The notes under the pieces are model-generated. The model saw nothing but the letters and a program-made list of their open reading frames with translations. It searched no databases and was not told the DNA's origin. Below are positions 44,666 to 56,278 of a stretch of 64,000 nt of DNA, piece after piece (within the stretch, counting starts at the first letter, position 1; every line of letters starts with the position of its first letter). Location of the stretch: the NCBI GenBank assembly GCA_030272155.1, contig CP126203.1:2294001-2358000 (forward strand), read 5' to 3'. A program made the position numbers and the translations under genes. The DNA is from Tetradesmus obliquus. Taxonomy: Eukaryota; Chlorophyta; Chlorophyceae; Sphaeropleales; Scenedesmaceae.

Positions 44666-45849
44666 ATGCAAGTCCAGATGCCGCGAAATGCAGCAGCGCA
44701 GCAGAACATGCCAAACGGAAATAAGTCGGATAGAGTTCCGAATATCTATTGGAGATCCGTGAGCACTGATCAGCTGCGTCAGGAGCCTCGATACGTGGCA
44801 CTGCCACCTGTCTCGCTGCTAGGCACCACACAAGGCGCCCTGAGCTATCGGTGAGGCGATGTGATTGCCCAAAAGCTATCAACATATGCAAAGGAAAACA
44901 AATACAATAGTAACAGCTCAATACATCAGTGGTGAAGGTATCGGGTGCTCCTCAGCAAGGTGACAGCAGCTGCTGGCAGCAGCAGCAGCGGCATGGCCTG
45001 AGGCTGTCCTTGTACAAGCACACAGCAGCTGCTGCAACAGCTTCATTCCATCATCGTCATTTGTTTTATCTGCTGCTGCTTGCTGCTGCTATTTGTGTTG
45101 CCTGCCCCAGATATGTGCGTCAGGAGTCTCAGCTGTGGCGGGAGCTGCATGACGGCATGCTCACCACAGGTACACACGGCAGCAGCAGCAGCAGCTCCTC
45201 CATGCAACCATCAGCATATGCTTTACTGTACATAGGATGTTTTTCTTTAACATGCATCACTTACAGCATTGAAATGGCAACCAGCACAGCTTGCTGTTCA
45301 GGACCACTGGGGCCCGACAGGGTGACCAGCAACGCAGGGCCTGAGCCAAACTGGCCACGCAGCAGCACCATGCTGCCCATGTGCCCGTCAACACACAACA
45401 GTCCTGCTTCAGCCCACCTTCACCCCTGCTTACATGTTGTAAAATGAAAACTCTGCCTTGAAAAAACACTTTGACCTGGGTACACATGGCTGGCTGCCTG
45501 TTGCCCTGCAGGCCGGCTGAAGCAGGCGCTGGGCATGCATGAGCCCAAGGCAGCGCAGCTTGTGGGCATACACCCGGGGTCGGTGAGCAGCAGCAGCAGC
45601 AGCAGCCGCAGCAGCAGCAACATCAGCACCTGTGATCCAGGAAGGCAATGTGCGGCTGCCAGCAGCAGCAGCAGCAGCAGCAGCTCAGAAGTGCGGCTGC
45701 ATGGTGTTAGTTCGTAAGGCAGCTGTTCCAGGCTTGCGTTTGAACACCTAAAGCTGTGCTGGGTGGGACGAGCAGCAGCCGATTTGAATGGCGTACAACC
45801 TGCACGATTGCTGCTACTAATGTCACTCACGCTGCCTGTTCCCCACCCC

Positions 45850-45888
<39 letters not shown>

Positions 45889-48138
45889 GCCATGCAGAGG
45901 GGCTCCAGCCACCTGCTGTCTGCCTACTTCCACCTGCTCACCACAGCCAGCAGCAGCAGCAGCAGCAGCAAAGACGACTGGGCAGATGCTGCTGCCACTA
46001 CCACCAACACCACCAGCAGCAGCAGCAGCAGCAGGGATGCCAGCAATGAAACAGCCCGCAGGCTGTTCAATGAGCGGCTAGCTGCTGAGGGTGCTGCAGC
46101 AGGCAGGCCGGCAGGCTCGCCAGCATCAGGCCCCACGTCTGCAGGCACGTTTCAATGCAGCTGGCTTAGGGGTTTAGAAACTCTGGTATAACACCACCTT
46201 TTAAATGCAATATAACAAAAACCAGGAAAACTGTCACGCGACCGCCTTGCTGTTACTGAATTGCTGCAGACTTGGCGGCTGCCTGCCACCGTGTGGGCAT
46301 GGCTGGCGACATCCCAGTGAAGCTGGCCTGGGGCAAGGCGCAGGAGGCGGCTGCCCTGCACTGCCTACTACAGCTGTTCCCTGAGGCAGCGGTGGAGGAG
46401 GTGCGGCAAGCTTTCGGTTGTTATGTTTTCATGAACAGCAGCGGCAGCTGCTGGCGCTGCTGCAGTGTTTGTGCTTGTGAGGTTGTCTAGCCTGCTGCTG
46501 TGTGACAGGGGGTGCTGATGCTTCGCATGGCTGTTTGGTTGCTGGCGACATCCCAGTGAAGCTGGCCTGGGGCAAGGCGCAGGAGGCGGCTGCACTGCAC
46601 TGCCTGCTGCAACTGTTCCCTGAAGCTGCGCTGGCAGAGGTGTGGCACTCTGCCATCTATTGTTGTCACGTACACCGCTGCGCTGCATCGCTGTTTGTTG
46701 GCTGGTGGTGACGGCTTGTTGCCTGGGGCAAGACGCAGGAGGCAGCTGCCCTGCACTGCCTGCTGCAGCTATTCCCTGAAGCAGCGGTGGAGGAGGTGCG
46801 GCACTCTTGCATGTATTGTCATTATATTGCAGTGTTCGTGCTTGTGAGGTTTGTCTGCTGGTAATGGCGGCTTGTTGCGCAGCAAAAGGTGCAGGAAGCG
46901 GCTGCACTGCACCGCCTGCTACAATAGCCACCTGAGGTGGCATACTTGGTGCCTTGCATTCACTTGCCTTGCGGCCTGCCCCCTTTCCCTGCTGCACCCT
47001 CTTGTCATTGCATTGCAGGTTGGGCTGTTTGTGGTCAACCCCAATGACCTGCCGCCATCTTGGGGCACTGACTCATCAGCAGAGAGCCTGCCAAGGTGAG
47101 ACACTGGCTGCTGCATTGTCTGTTCTTTGTGCTTTGATTTGCACCATGCAGCTGCATGCAGTTTTGGACGCAAAAGGGCGCATCAGGATGGATGGTGAGC
47201 TTTGTATGTTTGTTTTGGGCCAAGCACTGACAGATTGTGTTTGCAGTCTGCAGTGCAGGCTGCTTCACAACAGAGCGCATTGCACGTTGACTTGACATTG
47301 TTGTCACCCATGTTGTACTTGCTGCTGTTGCCCTGCATCACCTGTTTTTTTGCAAGGTACGTGCGAGGCATTGCACATGGCTTTTGCTTTCGCACTGACG
47401 TCCGGATGGCTGCCGTGCTGTTTGTGCTGCTATCTTTCGTCACTCCTGCTGTGAAATGGAAGATGTGGAGCATCACCTGATGGCCTCATTGTGCACAAGC
47501 TGCACCTGCAGCAGCAGGACCTGCAGGCAGCAGCGCGGCTGTCAGCAGCAAAAGACCCGCAAGTAGCAGTGCAGTGGCTTCTGCAGCAGGGGCTAGACCA
47601 GCAGCTGTGCACTGCCAGCAGACCGGCCAGGGGCGTACCACTGGCTGACAGCAGCAGCAGCAGCAGTGAACAGGGCGAGGCAGAAGCAGATCCAGGGGGT
47701 GAGCAGGAGTCAGCAGCAGATAGTGATAGGGTTGCTGCAGCTGCTGCTGTCGACACCAGCAGCAGTGGCTGTGATGCGTCGGATGTGACAATCGGAAGCG
47801 AGAGCATCAGTTCGGCAGCAGCAGGAACAGCAGCCAGCAGCAGCAGCAGCAGCAGCAGCAGCTCAGGGGCAGGGCTCTCAGCTTCGACTAGGCAAGTAGA
47901 TGTCGCGGCAGAGCCCAACAGCAGCAGCCAGCCACACCACAGCACCCCTGCTGCTGTTGCTGCAGCTGAGCCATGGACAGCTGCAGCTGGAGGTCTTGCA
48001 TTTGAGCCAGTGGCCGCTGCTCTGCTGCGGCTGCTGCAGGGACTGCAAGATGCCCCTGGCAGCAGCAGCAGCAGCAGCAGCAGTGACAGTGGCAGGCAAG
48101 CACAGCCAGCACCAGCAGCAGTGGCTAGCGAAGCTGAA

Positions 48139-48199
<61 letters not shown>

Positions 48200-49659
48200 C
48201 CACGCTGTTTGTGCGTGAGGTGGTGGAAGTGAAGAACCACTGCCCCTTTGCCTTCAGGTGAGCACCTCGCACAGATAATCAAGAGCAGGTCTGCGGTCAG
48301 CGCACAAACCTGTGTCACCTCAAACAGCAGCTTGGAAGCGCAAGGGCAAAAATGGGCGCACACATGTGTCAACTGGCTTCAGCTGTTGCGCTGCTGCAGG
48401 TCTGCCCTTGTTTGAAGCGTCTAATGCAGATCGAACTTGTGCATCACCCTGAAGCGCAGGTCATAAAGCGCAAAGGCAACAGGGTCGGACGCATGTGTCT
48501 GTCGGCTTCAACTGTTGAGGCTGTTGCGTGATGCAGATTCGACCTGTGTTTGACCGCAGGTTGAAGCGCAAGGGCAAGAAGGGTAAGGTGCATATGGCTT
48601 TTGGCTTCAACTGTTGAGGCTGTTGTCTGATGCAGATTTGACTTGTGTTCGAGCGCAGGTCAAAGCACAAGGGCAAGAAGAGGAAGGTGCACGTCTCATT
48701 TGGCTTCAGCTGTTTGGGATGTGGTTCAAATTGCTTAGATAAATGTGATGCGGTTTGAACCCAAACTGCAGGTCAAAGCGCAAGGGCAAGAAGGGGAAGT
48801 GCATGTTTCATTTGGCTTCAGCTGTTGAGGCTGTTGTCTGATGCAGGTTTGACCTGTGTTTGACCGCAGGTCAAAGCGGAAGGGCAAAAAGGGCAAGGTG
48901 CACGTCTCATTTGGCTTCAACGCGCGCGGGCCTGCGCAGCGCGTGCACCCCCAGTGGGTGCCTCAGCTGCAGATGCACATGCTGGCTACCGGCTGCCAGT
49001 CTGCACTGCTGGTCAGCAGGTGGGTTCGTAGGAATCCTGCAAGCCCGTATTCCTGCAAGCGTGCTCGGTGGTTGGTTCTTCTTGCAGGCATGTGTTGTGT
49101 TGTTGGGGGCAGCATGTGCAGTCGGGTAGAGTAGGTCTAGCAGCAGCGGCAGATGCACATGCTGGCCACTGGCTGCCAGTCTGCCCTGCTGGTCCGCAGG
49201 TGGGTTCATAGGAATCCTGCAAGCTGCATGTCTGCAAGTGTTCTCAGTGGTTGGTTCTTCTTGCAGGCATGTGTTGTGTTGTTGGGGGCATCATGTGCAG
49301 TTGAGTGGAGTAGGTCCAGCAGCAGCCCAGAGTGAAAGTCGGTTCTGTGTGTTGCGCTGCTGTCCTGTTGCTGCTGCAGGTGCGCTGACAGCGGCGTGCG
49401 TGTGTTCCGGCTCTGGAGGGATGACACATACCTGCAGACGATGCTGAAGCTGCTTTCAGTGCTGCAGACGCAGCACGTGCTGCAAGGTGTGCAGCCAAGC
49501 GCAGCAACGTTCAGCAGGCTGCCTGGCTATAGGGCGTTCCTGCATAGGACAGCTACCCTGGCTCGCTCTGCAGAGTGCATAGCAGCAGCAGGCGAGGAGG
49601 TGACGAGCAGGGTGCCTGAAGCCGCAGATGGCTACAACCTGGTCAAGTTCTGGCAGTAG
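44666..49659 (+). CDS. YqaJ-type (phage lambda exonuclease-like) nuclease
   Basis: Nine exons: 44666-44850, 45111-45169, 45512-45582, 45898-about 46090, 46270-46400, 47019-47095, 47463-48257, 48870-49019 and 49380-49659, about 646 residues. The order of motifs is that of the YqaJ family of PD-(D/E)XK alkaline exonucleases: RYVRQESQLWRELHDGMLTT with RLKQALGMH, AWGKAQEAAALHCLLQLFPE, GASPDGLIVH carrying the catalytic Asp, VVEVKNHCPF carrying Glu-x-Lys, and PQWVPQLQMHMLATGCQSAL. The tail VRVFRLWRDDTYLQTML is also typical. Such enzymes degrade one DNA strand from ends for recombination; nuclear copies are common in algae. About 220 Ser/Gln-rich residues are inserted between the Asp and Glu-x-Lys motifs. 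The end of exon 4 is uncertain (46090 fits the phase, weak GTGCTG donor). The ATG at 44666 is the first in the frame of exon 1. The YqaJ genes' presumed viral origin is family knowledge. Confidence 0.85.
45848..45890 (+). repeat. CTG array before a YqaJ acceptor
   Basis: About thirteen CTG triplets followed by CCGCCATGCAG form the 3' splice region for exon 4 (first base 45898). Confidence 0.8.
46290..46925 (+). repeat. Donor ladder after YqaJ exon 5
   Basis: The exon segment coding AGDIPVKLAWGKAQEAAALH and LLQLFPEAA with its GTGCGG-like donor recurs at about 46535-46640 and 46720-46800, with a shorter copy at 46868-46925. The functional exon ends at 46400, the only copy with an acceptor in phase. 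Confidence 0.85.
48310..48905 (+). repeat. Acceptor ladder before YqaJ exon 8, five decoys
   Basis: The exon 8 start (SKRKGKKGKVHVSFGFN) with its GCAG acceptor recurs upstream; AG positions are near 48330, 48459, 48559, 48658 and 48771 before the functional 48869. Period about 100-130 bp. Upstream copies have frameshifts and substitutions that increase with distance. Confidence 0.9.
49138..49205 (+). repeat. Donor-edge copy of YqaJ exon 8
   Basis: The exon 8 end (QMHMLATGCQSALLV plus GTGGGTTC donor) is repeated about 180 bp downstream. The following intron stretch with GCATGTGTTGTGTTGTTGGG is duplicated too. Confidence 0.85.
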
Positions 49660-49948
49660 TGTGCTGCAGGACGGGGCAGCAGCTGGCAAATTTCAAATGC
49701 TGTCGTAACAGGCTGACAGGCAAGGGTTCAAGTGGAACCCTACCCTCCTTTTGGGACTTGATGGCTGCTATTGCGGAGCGCGATTCTCGATTTTCGTTAC
49801 CAGAACACATATGTGAACATTTCGCGACTACCTGCGTGAGCTTGGACTACACACGACATCATCACCGGTGCTGCACACATCTTTGCTGTAGCCTGTTCTT
49901 GAGTAGCATCCTGAGTGCGCGTTCGGCACTGCATCAGATAGTGGCATA
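49660..49948. other. Short spacer between YqaJ and RPN13 genes
   Basis: Only 289 bp separate stop and start of two same-strand genes, so the 3' end of one and the promoter of the other must be compact. No motif was recognised. Confidence 0.4.
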
Positions 49949-51794
49949 ATGAGTGTTCCAGTTTCAGCTGGCGCCCGTGTGATGGCAGAAGGGAGAGTGG
50001 GCCTGCTCGTGAGGGACGGTACAAAAGTGACCCCCGACACCCGCAAAGGCTTGCTGAGGGTCATCAGGGTAAGCCAATCTTTCTCAACGCTTTAGATCAA
50101 TGTACCTGCAGGCGCTGACGATGAAACTCGCTCCTGCAGACGGAGGATGGGCTACTGCACTTGGAGTGGTGGGAGAGAAAGGATTCGGGCAACGCAGACG
50201 CACCCGAATACGATGAGATCGTGTTCCCTGATGAGGCAGTGTTTGAAAAGGTTAGGATCCACGTCTTGCTCTCCTGGCAGTCTGCTTGGCAGTACAGCAG
50301 TACAGCAGCAGCACCAGCAGCAGTGACTGTTCTTCTGGTGCATTCTCCTGACAATGCTGAACCTGCTGCAGCTGCTGCATTGCGTTACTTCAAGAACCAA
50401 TTGATGAAAATCATTCCCGCATTCATGCATATCCTGAACTCTACAAGTTGGCTGCTTCTTTTGGTAATTGCTCAAGCACATACAGCAGCTGTGTACCGCA
50501 TTGCTGCTGTCTGCTGCAGCCTGCCAAGGCGCCTGCCTGCGTGCTCATGCTGCACTGTCCTGTTTTTGCATTATACATGGCCCGTATGTCTCAGCTGGTT
50601 TCACCAAAGACAAAACTCTAAAGCTTACAACGTGCCGTATGCACCACTGTGCACTGCTGCTGTCTGCTGCAGCCTGCAAAGGTGCCTGCCTGCGTGCTCA
50701 TGCTGCGCTGCCCTGTTTGCCTCACAGTGGCTCATTTGTCTCAGCTGGTTCCATCATATACAACTCCCGAAGCATACAATGTACCGATTGCTCAACACTG
50801 CTGCTGTCTGTTGCAGCCTGCCAAGGCGCCTCCCCGCGTGTTCATGCTAAATGTTGCTGTCATATCTTGCATCACGTACATGACTCACTTGTTTCAGCTG
50901 GCTCCATAACGACAACTACTCAAGCTTTTAAGTTCCCATCTGCACACCGCTACTGCTGTCTGCTGCAGCCTGCCAGGGCACCTCCGCGCGTGTTCATGCT
51001 GCGCTGTCCTGATTTGCATCATACGTAGCTCATTTGTCTCAGCTGGTTTCACCATAGACAACATCTCAAGCTTATTAGATAACGTACCGTTTGCACAACA
51101 CTGCTGCTGTCTGCTGCAGCTGCCAAGGCGCCTCCCCGCGTGTTCATGCCAAGTGTTGCTGCCCTGTTTTGCATTATACATGGCCCATATGTCTCAGCTG
51201 GTTGCACCAAAGGCAACTGCTCAAGCTTATAACGTACCGTATGCACAACTGTGCACTGCACCTGTCTTCTGCAGCCGGCCAAGGCACCTCCGCGCGTGTT
51301 CATGCTGCGCTGCCCTGTTTTGCATTTACAATGGCTCAGTTGTCTCAGCTGATTCCATCACATATAACGCACTGTATGCACAACTTTGCACTGCTGCTAT
51401 CTGCTGCAGCCTGCCAAGGCGCCTCCGCGTGTGTTCATGCTGCGCTTCAAAGAGCAGTCAGACAGGGACAAGCTCTTCTGGTGAGGCCAGCAGCAGCAGC
51501 AGCCAGCAGCAGCGGCAGCAGCAGCAGCAGCCAGCAACAGCAGTGCGGATCTTCTGAAGTGGCAGCTACTTGGCTACAACCGGTTGTTGTGAGTGTCTGA
51601 ACAATTGCCCATATGCTGCTGCGTATGGTGCTGTCGTTATGCACTCAGCAGCAACCGTTCAGAGCAACGAGCTTGAGCAGGGGGTGCATTTTTGTGCACT
51701 GAGGAACTCTAAACGGTGCGCATGATGGCCCCTGCAACCTACCCTTTTGCGCACCTGCTCCGCGTTTGGGGCCACTCCTCATCCAACGTGCCGC

Positions 51795-51833
<39 letters not shown>

Positions 51834-52231
51834 GCTTGCAGGATGCAGGAGCCATCCGAGGCTGGGGACGATGACTTCTGCAGGAGGGTGAACAGGGCCA
51901 TCAACACACCCATGGGTGCGTAAAAACTACTGGCAGCAGCAGCAGCAGCAATAGTAGTAGTGTTTCAAGCGCAAAGAGCGGGGGTCCTGTTGAAACAACA
52001 GCCGCGGCGGGTCATGCACGCAGCCGAGGGCGGCAGCAGGATTGCCCCAAGTTGCTCGAAAGGTGCTTAGCTCATATGCGTTTTGTGATTCAAGCACGCG
52101 ACTGCTGCTGCTGCTGCCGCCGCAACTCGTTATGAGTGCCCTGCAGGTGATGACATGGAGGATGAAGGGCCTGATTCAGACCTTCCCCAAGAGGTGCAGC
52201 TCATATGCATTCAATAATTCAAGCGACTGCA

Positions 52232-52264
<33 letters not shown>

Positions 52265-55200
52265 GCAACTCATCCTAATGTATGCAGGCGTTGATATGGA
52301 TGACGAGGGGCCTGATTAGACTCTCCCCAAGAGGTGCAGCTCATATGCATTCAGTAATCCAAGCAAGCAACTGCTGCTGCTGCTGCTGCTGCTGCAACTC
52401 ATCCTAATGTATGCAGGTGTTGACCTGGAGGATGAGGGGCCTGATTCAGACCTCCCGCAGGAGGTGATCAGCTCAGATGCGCTGCTGAGGGGACACGTGT
52501 CGCTGTGAGTGACGCTAGTAGACTCGTTGGAAGCCAGCAGCAGTAGCAGCAGCAGCAGTTTCATTGGGAGCCAGCAGCAGCAGCAGCACCACTTGAGGCA
52601 GGAGATTCATTAGTCCTGCTGTTTGGGCTGCATTCATAGAAGCATGCGGCAGAGCAAGTTTGCTTCTGTTTTTAGCCGCTGCCATCCTCGCCAGCCATAT
52701 TGTTGGTACTTATGATGTTCTGTGCTTCTTGTGCTTTGATGCAGTGCGCCTGGTGCTGGCACGTCCATGGAGGCGGGTGACAGCGTGGGGCTGGTGCCAA
52801 CAGGGCCAGGCCAACAGCCGCTGGCACCTGCACAGCTGGCAGCACTGCTCAGGTGAGGGCGCAAACCAGCCGGGGATTGTTCCCACTTTCGCCCTTTGGT
52901 TTGCGGAAAACTATTGAATTGCTGGTGAGCTGAGATAGCTGAGATAGGAGAGGACTACAGGGATACAACGCAGCAATTTCGGCTAGCTGGTGTTTGCAGC
53001 GCTGCTCGGGTTGCATGAGGCAGTAGTCTGGTCATTTGGCAACAGGCCCTGGCCAGCAGCCGCTGGCACCTGCACAGCTGGCGGCACTGCTCAGGTGAGG
53101 GCGCAAACCAGCCGGGCATTGTTCCCACTTTCGCCCTTTGGTTTGCGGAAAACTATTGAATTGCTGGTGAGCTGAGATAGGAGAGGACTGCAGGAACACA
53201 GCGCAGCAGGTTTGATTATTTTGGTGTTTGCAGCGCTGCTTGGGTGGCATGAGGCAGTGTTCTGGTCAATCTGGCAACAGGGCTAGGCCAGCGCCGCTGG
53301 CACCTGCACAGCTGGCGGCACTGCTCAGGTGAGGGCGCAAACCAGCCGGGCATTGTTCCCACTTCGTCCTTGGTTTGCGGAATACTATTGAATTGCTGGT
53401 GAGCTGAGATAGGAGAGGACTGCAGGGACACAACGCAGCAGGTTCGGCTATGTGGTGTTTGCAGCGCTGCTTGGGTTGCATGAGGCAGTTCTCCGGTCAT
53501 TCTGCCGACAGGGCCAGGCCAGCAGCCGCTGGCACCTGCACAGCTGGCAGCACTGCTCAGGTGAGGGCGCAAAACGGAACATGCTGGAGTTGGTTTTCAC
53601 TCATCCCATTTGTTTGCTCAATACATTTTCTGCACTGATGAATCAGGAAAGGGCAGGGCTGCAGCGACACAGCGCAGCAGGTGTTGTGAAGATTTGGCCG
53701 TGGCAGCGCTGCTTGAGCTGTCTAAGGGCAACGTTTGGGTGGTTCTGGTGTTCAAGGAGCGCGATGCGCACAGCAGTGGGGTTCACCATCTGCGGCAGCA
53801 GCAGCAGCAAATTTTAAGATGCGCGGGTGTTTCCAGCACCATGTGTCCGCTGCGTGCCTGTGTGCATGTGTACCGCCTGCGCTGTAACATGGCAGGCGGT
53901 GCCGGCGGCCCGGCCCCAGGTAGCAGCAGCACTGCACGCATCTCAAGTCGACACCTGCTGTGCCTGCTGCCTGCTGCCTGTACCCCGTAATAAGTTGACT
54001 CTGCAGCGGCATGGCAGGCGGTGCCGTCGGGTGCACCCCAGGCGCAGCAGCGCTGGAAGCATTTGTGAACGACACCTGCTGTGCCTGCTGACTTACTCCT
54101 GGTTGATTTGGCTTTGCAGCGGCAGGCAGGCGGTGCCGGCGGCCCTGCCCCAGGCACAGCAGCGCTGCCACATGTGCAATTGATACCTGCTGTGTCCTGC
54201 TGCTTGCACTCTTTTTTCACTCACTTTGCAGCGGCATGGCAGGCGGTGCCGGCGGCCCCGCCCCAGGCGCAGCCACAGACCCTGGAGCCTCGCTTGCTGC
54301 TGCGCTGATGGCAGCAGTGGCGCGGCGGCAGCAGCAGCAGCAGCAGATGCGCGACATGGCGGTGGCGCCTGGCCCCGGGCTGCAGGAGGTGCTCAAGCCT
54401 GAGGTGCTGGGCCCACTGCTGCAGGACCCCGAGGTGTGTTACAAAACTGTTGTTATTATTGATTTTGTTCACTTTGAGATCAATGTGTAACAGGTGCCAT
54501 GGCGGCGGTGGCGCCTGGCCCCGGGCTGCAGGAGGTGCTGAAGCCTGAGGTGCTGGGCCCGCTGCTGCAGGACCCCGAGGTGCGTTATAGAAGCGTTTCT
54601 TGGTCCAAAAAACATTGACAAAGCAATGATATTTTATGTAACAGCTGCCATGGCGGCAGTGGTGCCTGGCCCCGGGCTGCAGGAGGTGCTAAACAAAGCA
54701 TGCCTAAGCTCGCTTTCTCTCCTAGATGATGTGTATACTGCCCTGATTGCGTGCAGGTGCTTGAGCGGCTGTCTGCCTACCTGCCGTAGGGGCAGCGCAG
54801 CAGGGGCGCGCTGCTAAGCAAAGCATGCACACAGCTCCACACTCCCTTTTTGAATGATGTGTCTACTGCGTCAAACGGCTTGCAGGTGCTGGAGCGGCTG
54901 TCTGCCTACCTGCCGGAGGAGCAGCGCAGCAGGGGTGCACTGCTGGAGCTGGCGCACAGCTCGCTTTCTCTGCTAGATGATGTATCTACTGCCCTGATTG
55001 CCTGCAGGTGCTGGAGCGGCTGTCTGCCTACCTGCCGGAGGAGCAGCGCAGCCGGGCCGCCCTGCTGGAGCTGGCGCACAGCCCCCAGTTTGCGCAGCAG
55101 CTGGCCACCTTCAGCGGCGCCCTGCAGACCGGGCAGCTGGACCTTGCCCAGTTCGGGCTGCAGGCGCAGGCGAGTTACTGGTGTATGTGTTGATTGGTGA

Positions 55201-56278
55201 AAAGGTCGGTGTGTGCATGCTTGTGGTTTGTGCAGCAGCTGGCCACCTTCAGTGGGGCGCTGCAGACCGGGCAGCTGGACCTTGCCCAGTTCGGGCTGCA
55301 GGCGCAGGCGAGTTACTGCTTAGCAGTGCTATCTTATTGTATTGATTCTATCCATTGGTGTTATAATATGTAGAAAATAGGTGTTGCAGTTATTGAGTGT
55401 GTCAATTGTACCATAACCTTTGTTGATAGCGCGGAAAGGCTTGCGGTTTGTGGAGTCATGTTTGCGCAGCAGCTGGCCACCTTCAGTGGCGCGCTGCAGA
55501 CTGGGCAGCTGGACTTGGCGCAATTTGGGCTGCAGGCACAGGCGAGTTACTTATGTATGTTATGATTGGTGAAAAGGTCGTTGTGTGCATGCTTGTGGTT
55601 TGCGCAGCAGGCTGGCCACTGTCAGTGGGGCGCTGCAGACCGGGCACCTGGACCTTGCCCAGTTCGGGCTGCAGGCGCAGGCGAGCACCTGTCAAATCTG
55701 TTGTGAAAGAGCTTGCGGTGTAGGGGTGTAGGCGTGTTGTTGCGGGATTCATGCTGCAGACTGGGCAGCTGGACCTTGCCCAGTTCGGGCTGCAGGCGCA
55801 GGCGAGTTACTTTCATGTTTGTTATGCCACTTTCTTGTGTGTGTGATGCAGTGAAAAGGTGGCTGCGCAGTTATTTGCGGTTTGTATATCCCTGTCTGCT
55901 GTCTCGGGATTCACACTGCAGACTGGGCAGCTGGACCTGCTCGGTTCAGGCGCAGGCATGTAATTAAACTTAAGATGGTTTTGTATGAAGAAGGTTGTTG
56001 CGCAAATGCTTGCGGTTTGTGCGTCCATGTTTGCTGTTGCGGGAGTTGTGCTGCTAACTGGATGCAGCTGAACTTACTGACAGGCAGGCTTCAATCGGAG
56101 GTGCCACACTTGTTCACTTTTCCATGTACTGCCAACAATGTAACTTGTGCTTCTGCTGCTGCTTGCACTACTGCCGCTTGCGCTGCTGCTTGTATTGCTG
56201 CTGCAGGGCTTCACAGTGGCTGACTTCCTGAGGGCTATCCAGGACCTCGTTGACAGGGAGCAGCAGCAGCAGCAGTAG
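49949..56278 (+). CDS. RPN13: Proteasomal ubiquitin receptor RPN13/ADRM1
   Basis: Nine exons join in frame: 49949-50068, 50140-50250, 51410-51480, 51842-51915, 52417-52504, 52745-52852, 54232-54433, 55008-55169 and 56207-56278, giving 335 residues, the usual length. RPN13 sits on RPN2 at the proteasome cap, binds ubiquitin through its Pru domain and recruits the deubiquitinase UCH37 through its C-terminal DEUBAD domain. Pru motifs: VTPDTRKGLLRVIR, LLHLEWWERK, EIVFPDEAVFEKV-like, PPRVFMLRFKEQ, LFFWMQEPSEAGDDDF spanning exons 3 and 4. DEUBAD: LGPLLQDPEVLERLSAYLPE, LAHSPQFAQQLATFSGALQT and GFTVADFLRAIQDLVDRE. All phases agree. Intron 8 uses a GC donor (CAG/GCGAGT). About 1 kb of coding sequence is spread over 6.3 kb because most introns are filled with partial copies of the neighbouring exons. 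Confidence 0.93.
50505..51409 (+). repeat. Acceptor ladder before RPN13 exon 3, six decoys
   Basis: CTGCAG acceptors followed by the exon 3 start (PAKAPPRVFML) occur with AG ending at 50519, 50672, 50816, 50968, 51119, 51274 and 51409. Spacing 135-155 bp. Only the last runs on into KEQSDRDKLFW with a donor. The intron part (a phrase with GTCTCAGCTGGTT and CAAGCTTATAACGTACCG) is repeated in each unit. Confidence 0.93.
52140..52470 (+). repeat. Acceptor ladder before RPN13 exon 5
   Basis: Three copies of the exon 5 start (GVDLEDEGPDSDLPQEV and variants) with GCAG acceptors ending at 52146, 52287 and 52416. The second has an in-frame TAG. The last two units also carry a CTG array. Confidence 0.9.
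52800..53565 (+). repeat. Donor ladder after RPN13 exon 6, three decoys
   Basis: The exon 6 end (GPGQQPLAPAQLAALL plus AG/GTGAGG) recurs with exon ends at 53094, 53328 and 53560, after the functional 52852. The unit is 232-242 bp, the longest in the window, and includes about 155 bp of intron with CCCACTTTCGCCCTTTGGTT. Confidence 0.93.
53890..54290 (+). repeat. Acceptor ladder before RPN13 exon 7
   Basis: The exon 7 start (GMAGGAGGPAPGA) is repeated at about 53889-53930 (acceptor lost), 54007-54055 and 54120-54170, before the functional 54232. Confidence 0.85.
54490..55010 (+). repeat. Exon 7 donor-edge and exon 8 acceptor-edge copies in RPN13 intron 7
   Basis: The exon 7 end (AVAPGPGLQEVLKPEVLGPL plus donor) is copied at about 54497-54582 and, truncated, 54648-54692. 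The exon 8 start (VLERLSAYLPEEQRS with GCAG) is copied at about 54757-54810 and 54886-54962. Both kinds of ladder share one intron, converging towards its middle. Confidence 0.85.
55170..55175 (+). other. Non-canonical GC splice donor of RPN13 intron 8
   Basis: Exon 8 ends ...GCGCAG at 55169 and the intron begins GCGAGT. The next exon starts at 56207 after CTGCAG. No GT near this point keeps the conserved LQAQGFTVADF reading, so a GC-AG intron is the simplest model. Confidence 0.75.
55225..55960 (+). repeat. GC-donor ladder after RPN13 exon 8, five decoys
   Basis: The exon 8 end (LQTGQLDLAQFGLQAQ) with the GC donor recurs with exon ends at 55307, 55541, 55680, 55801 and 55955. Four keep GCGAG; the last reads GCATGT. 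Upstream parts of the exon are lost progressively in later copies. Confidence 0.9.
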
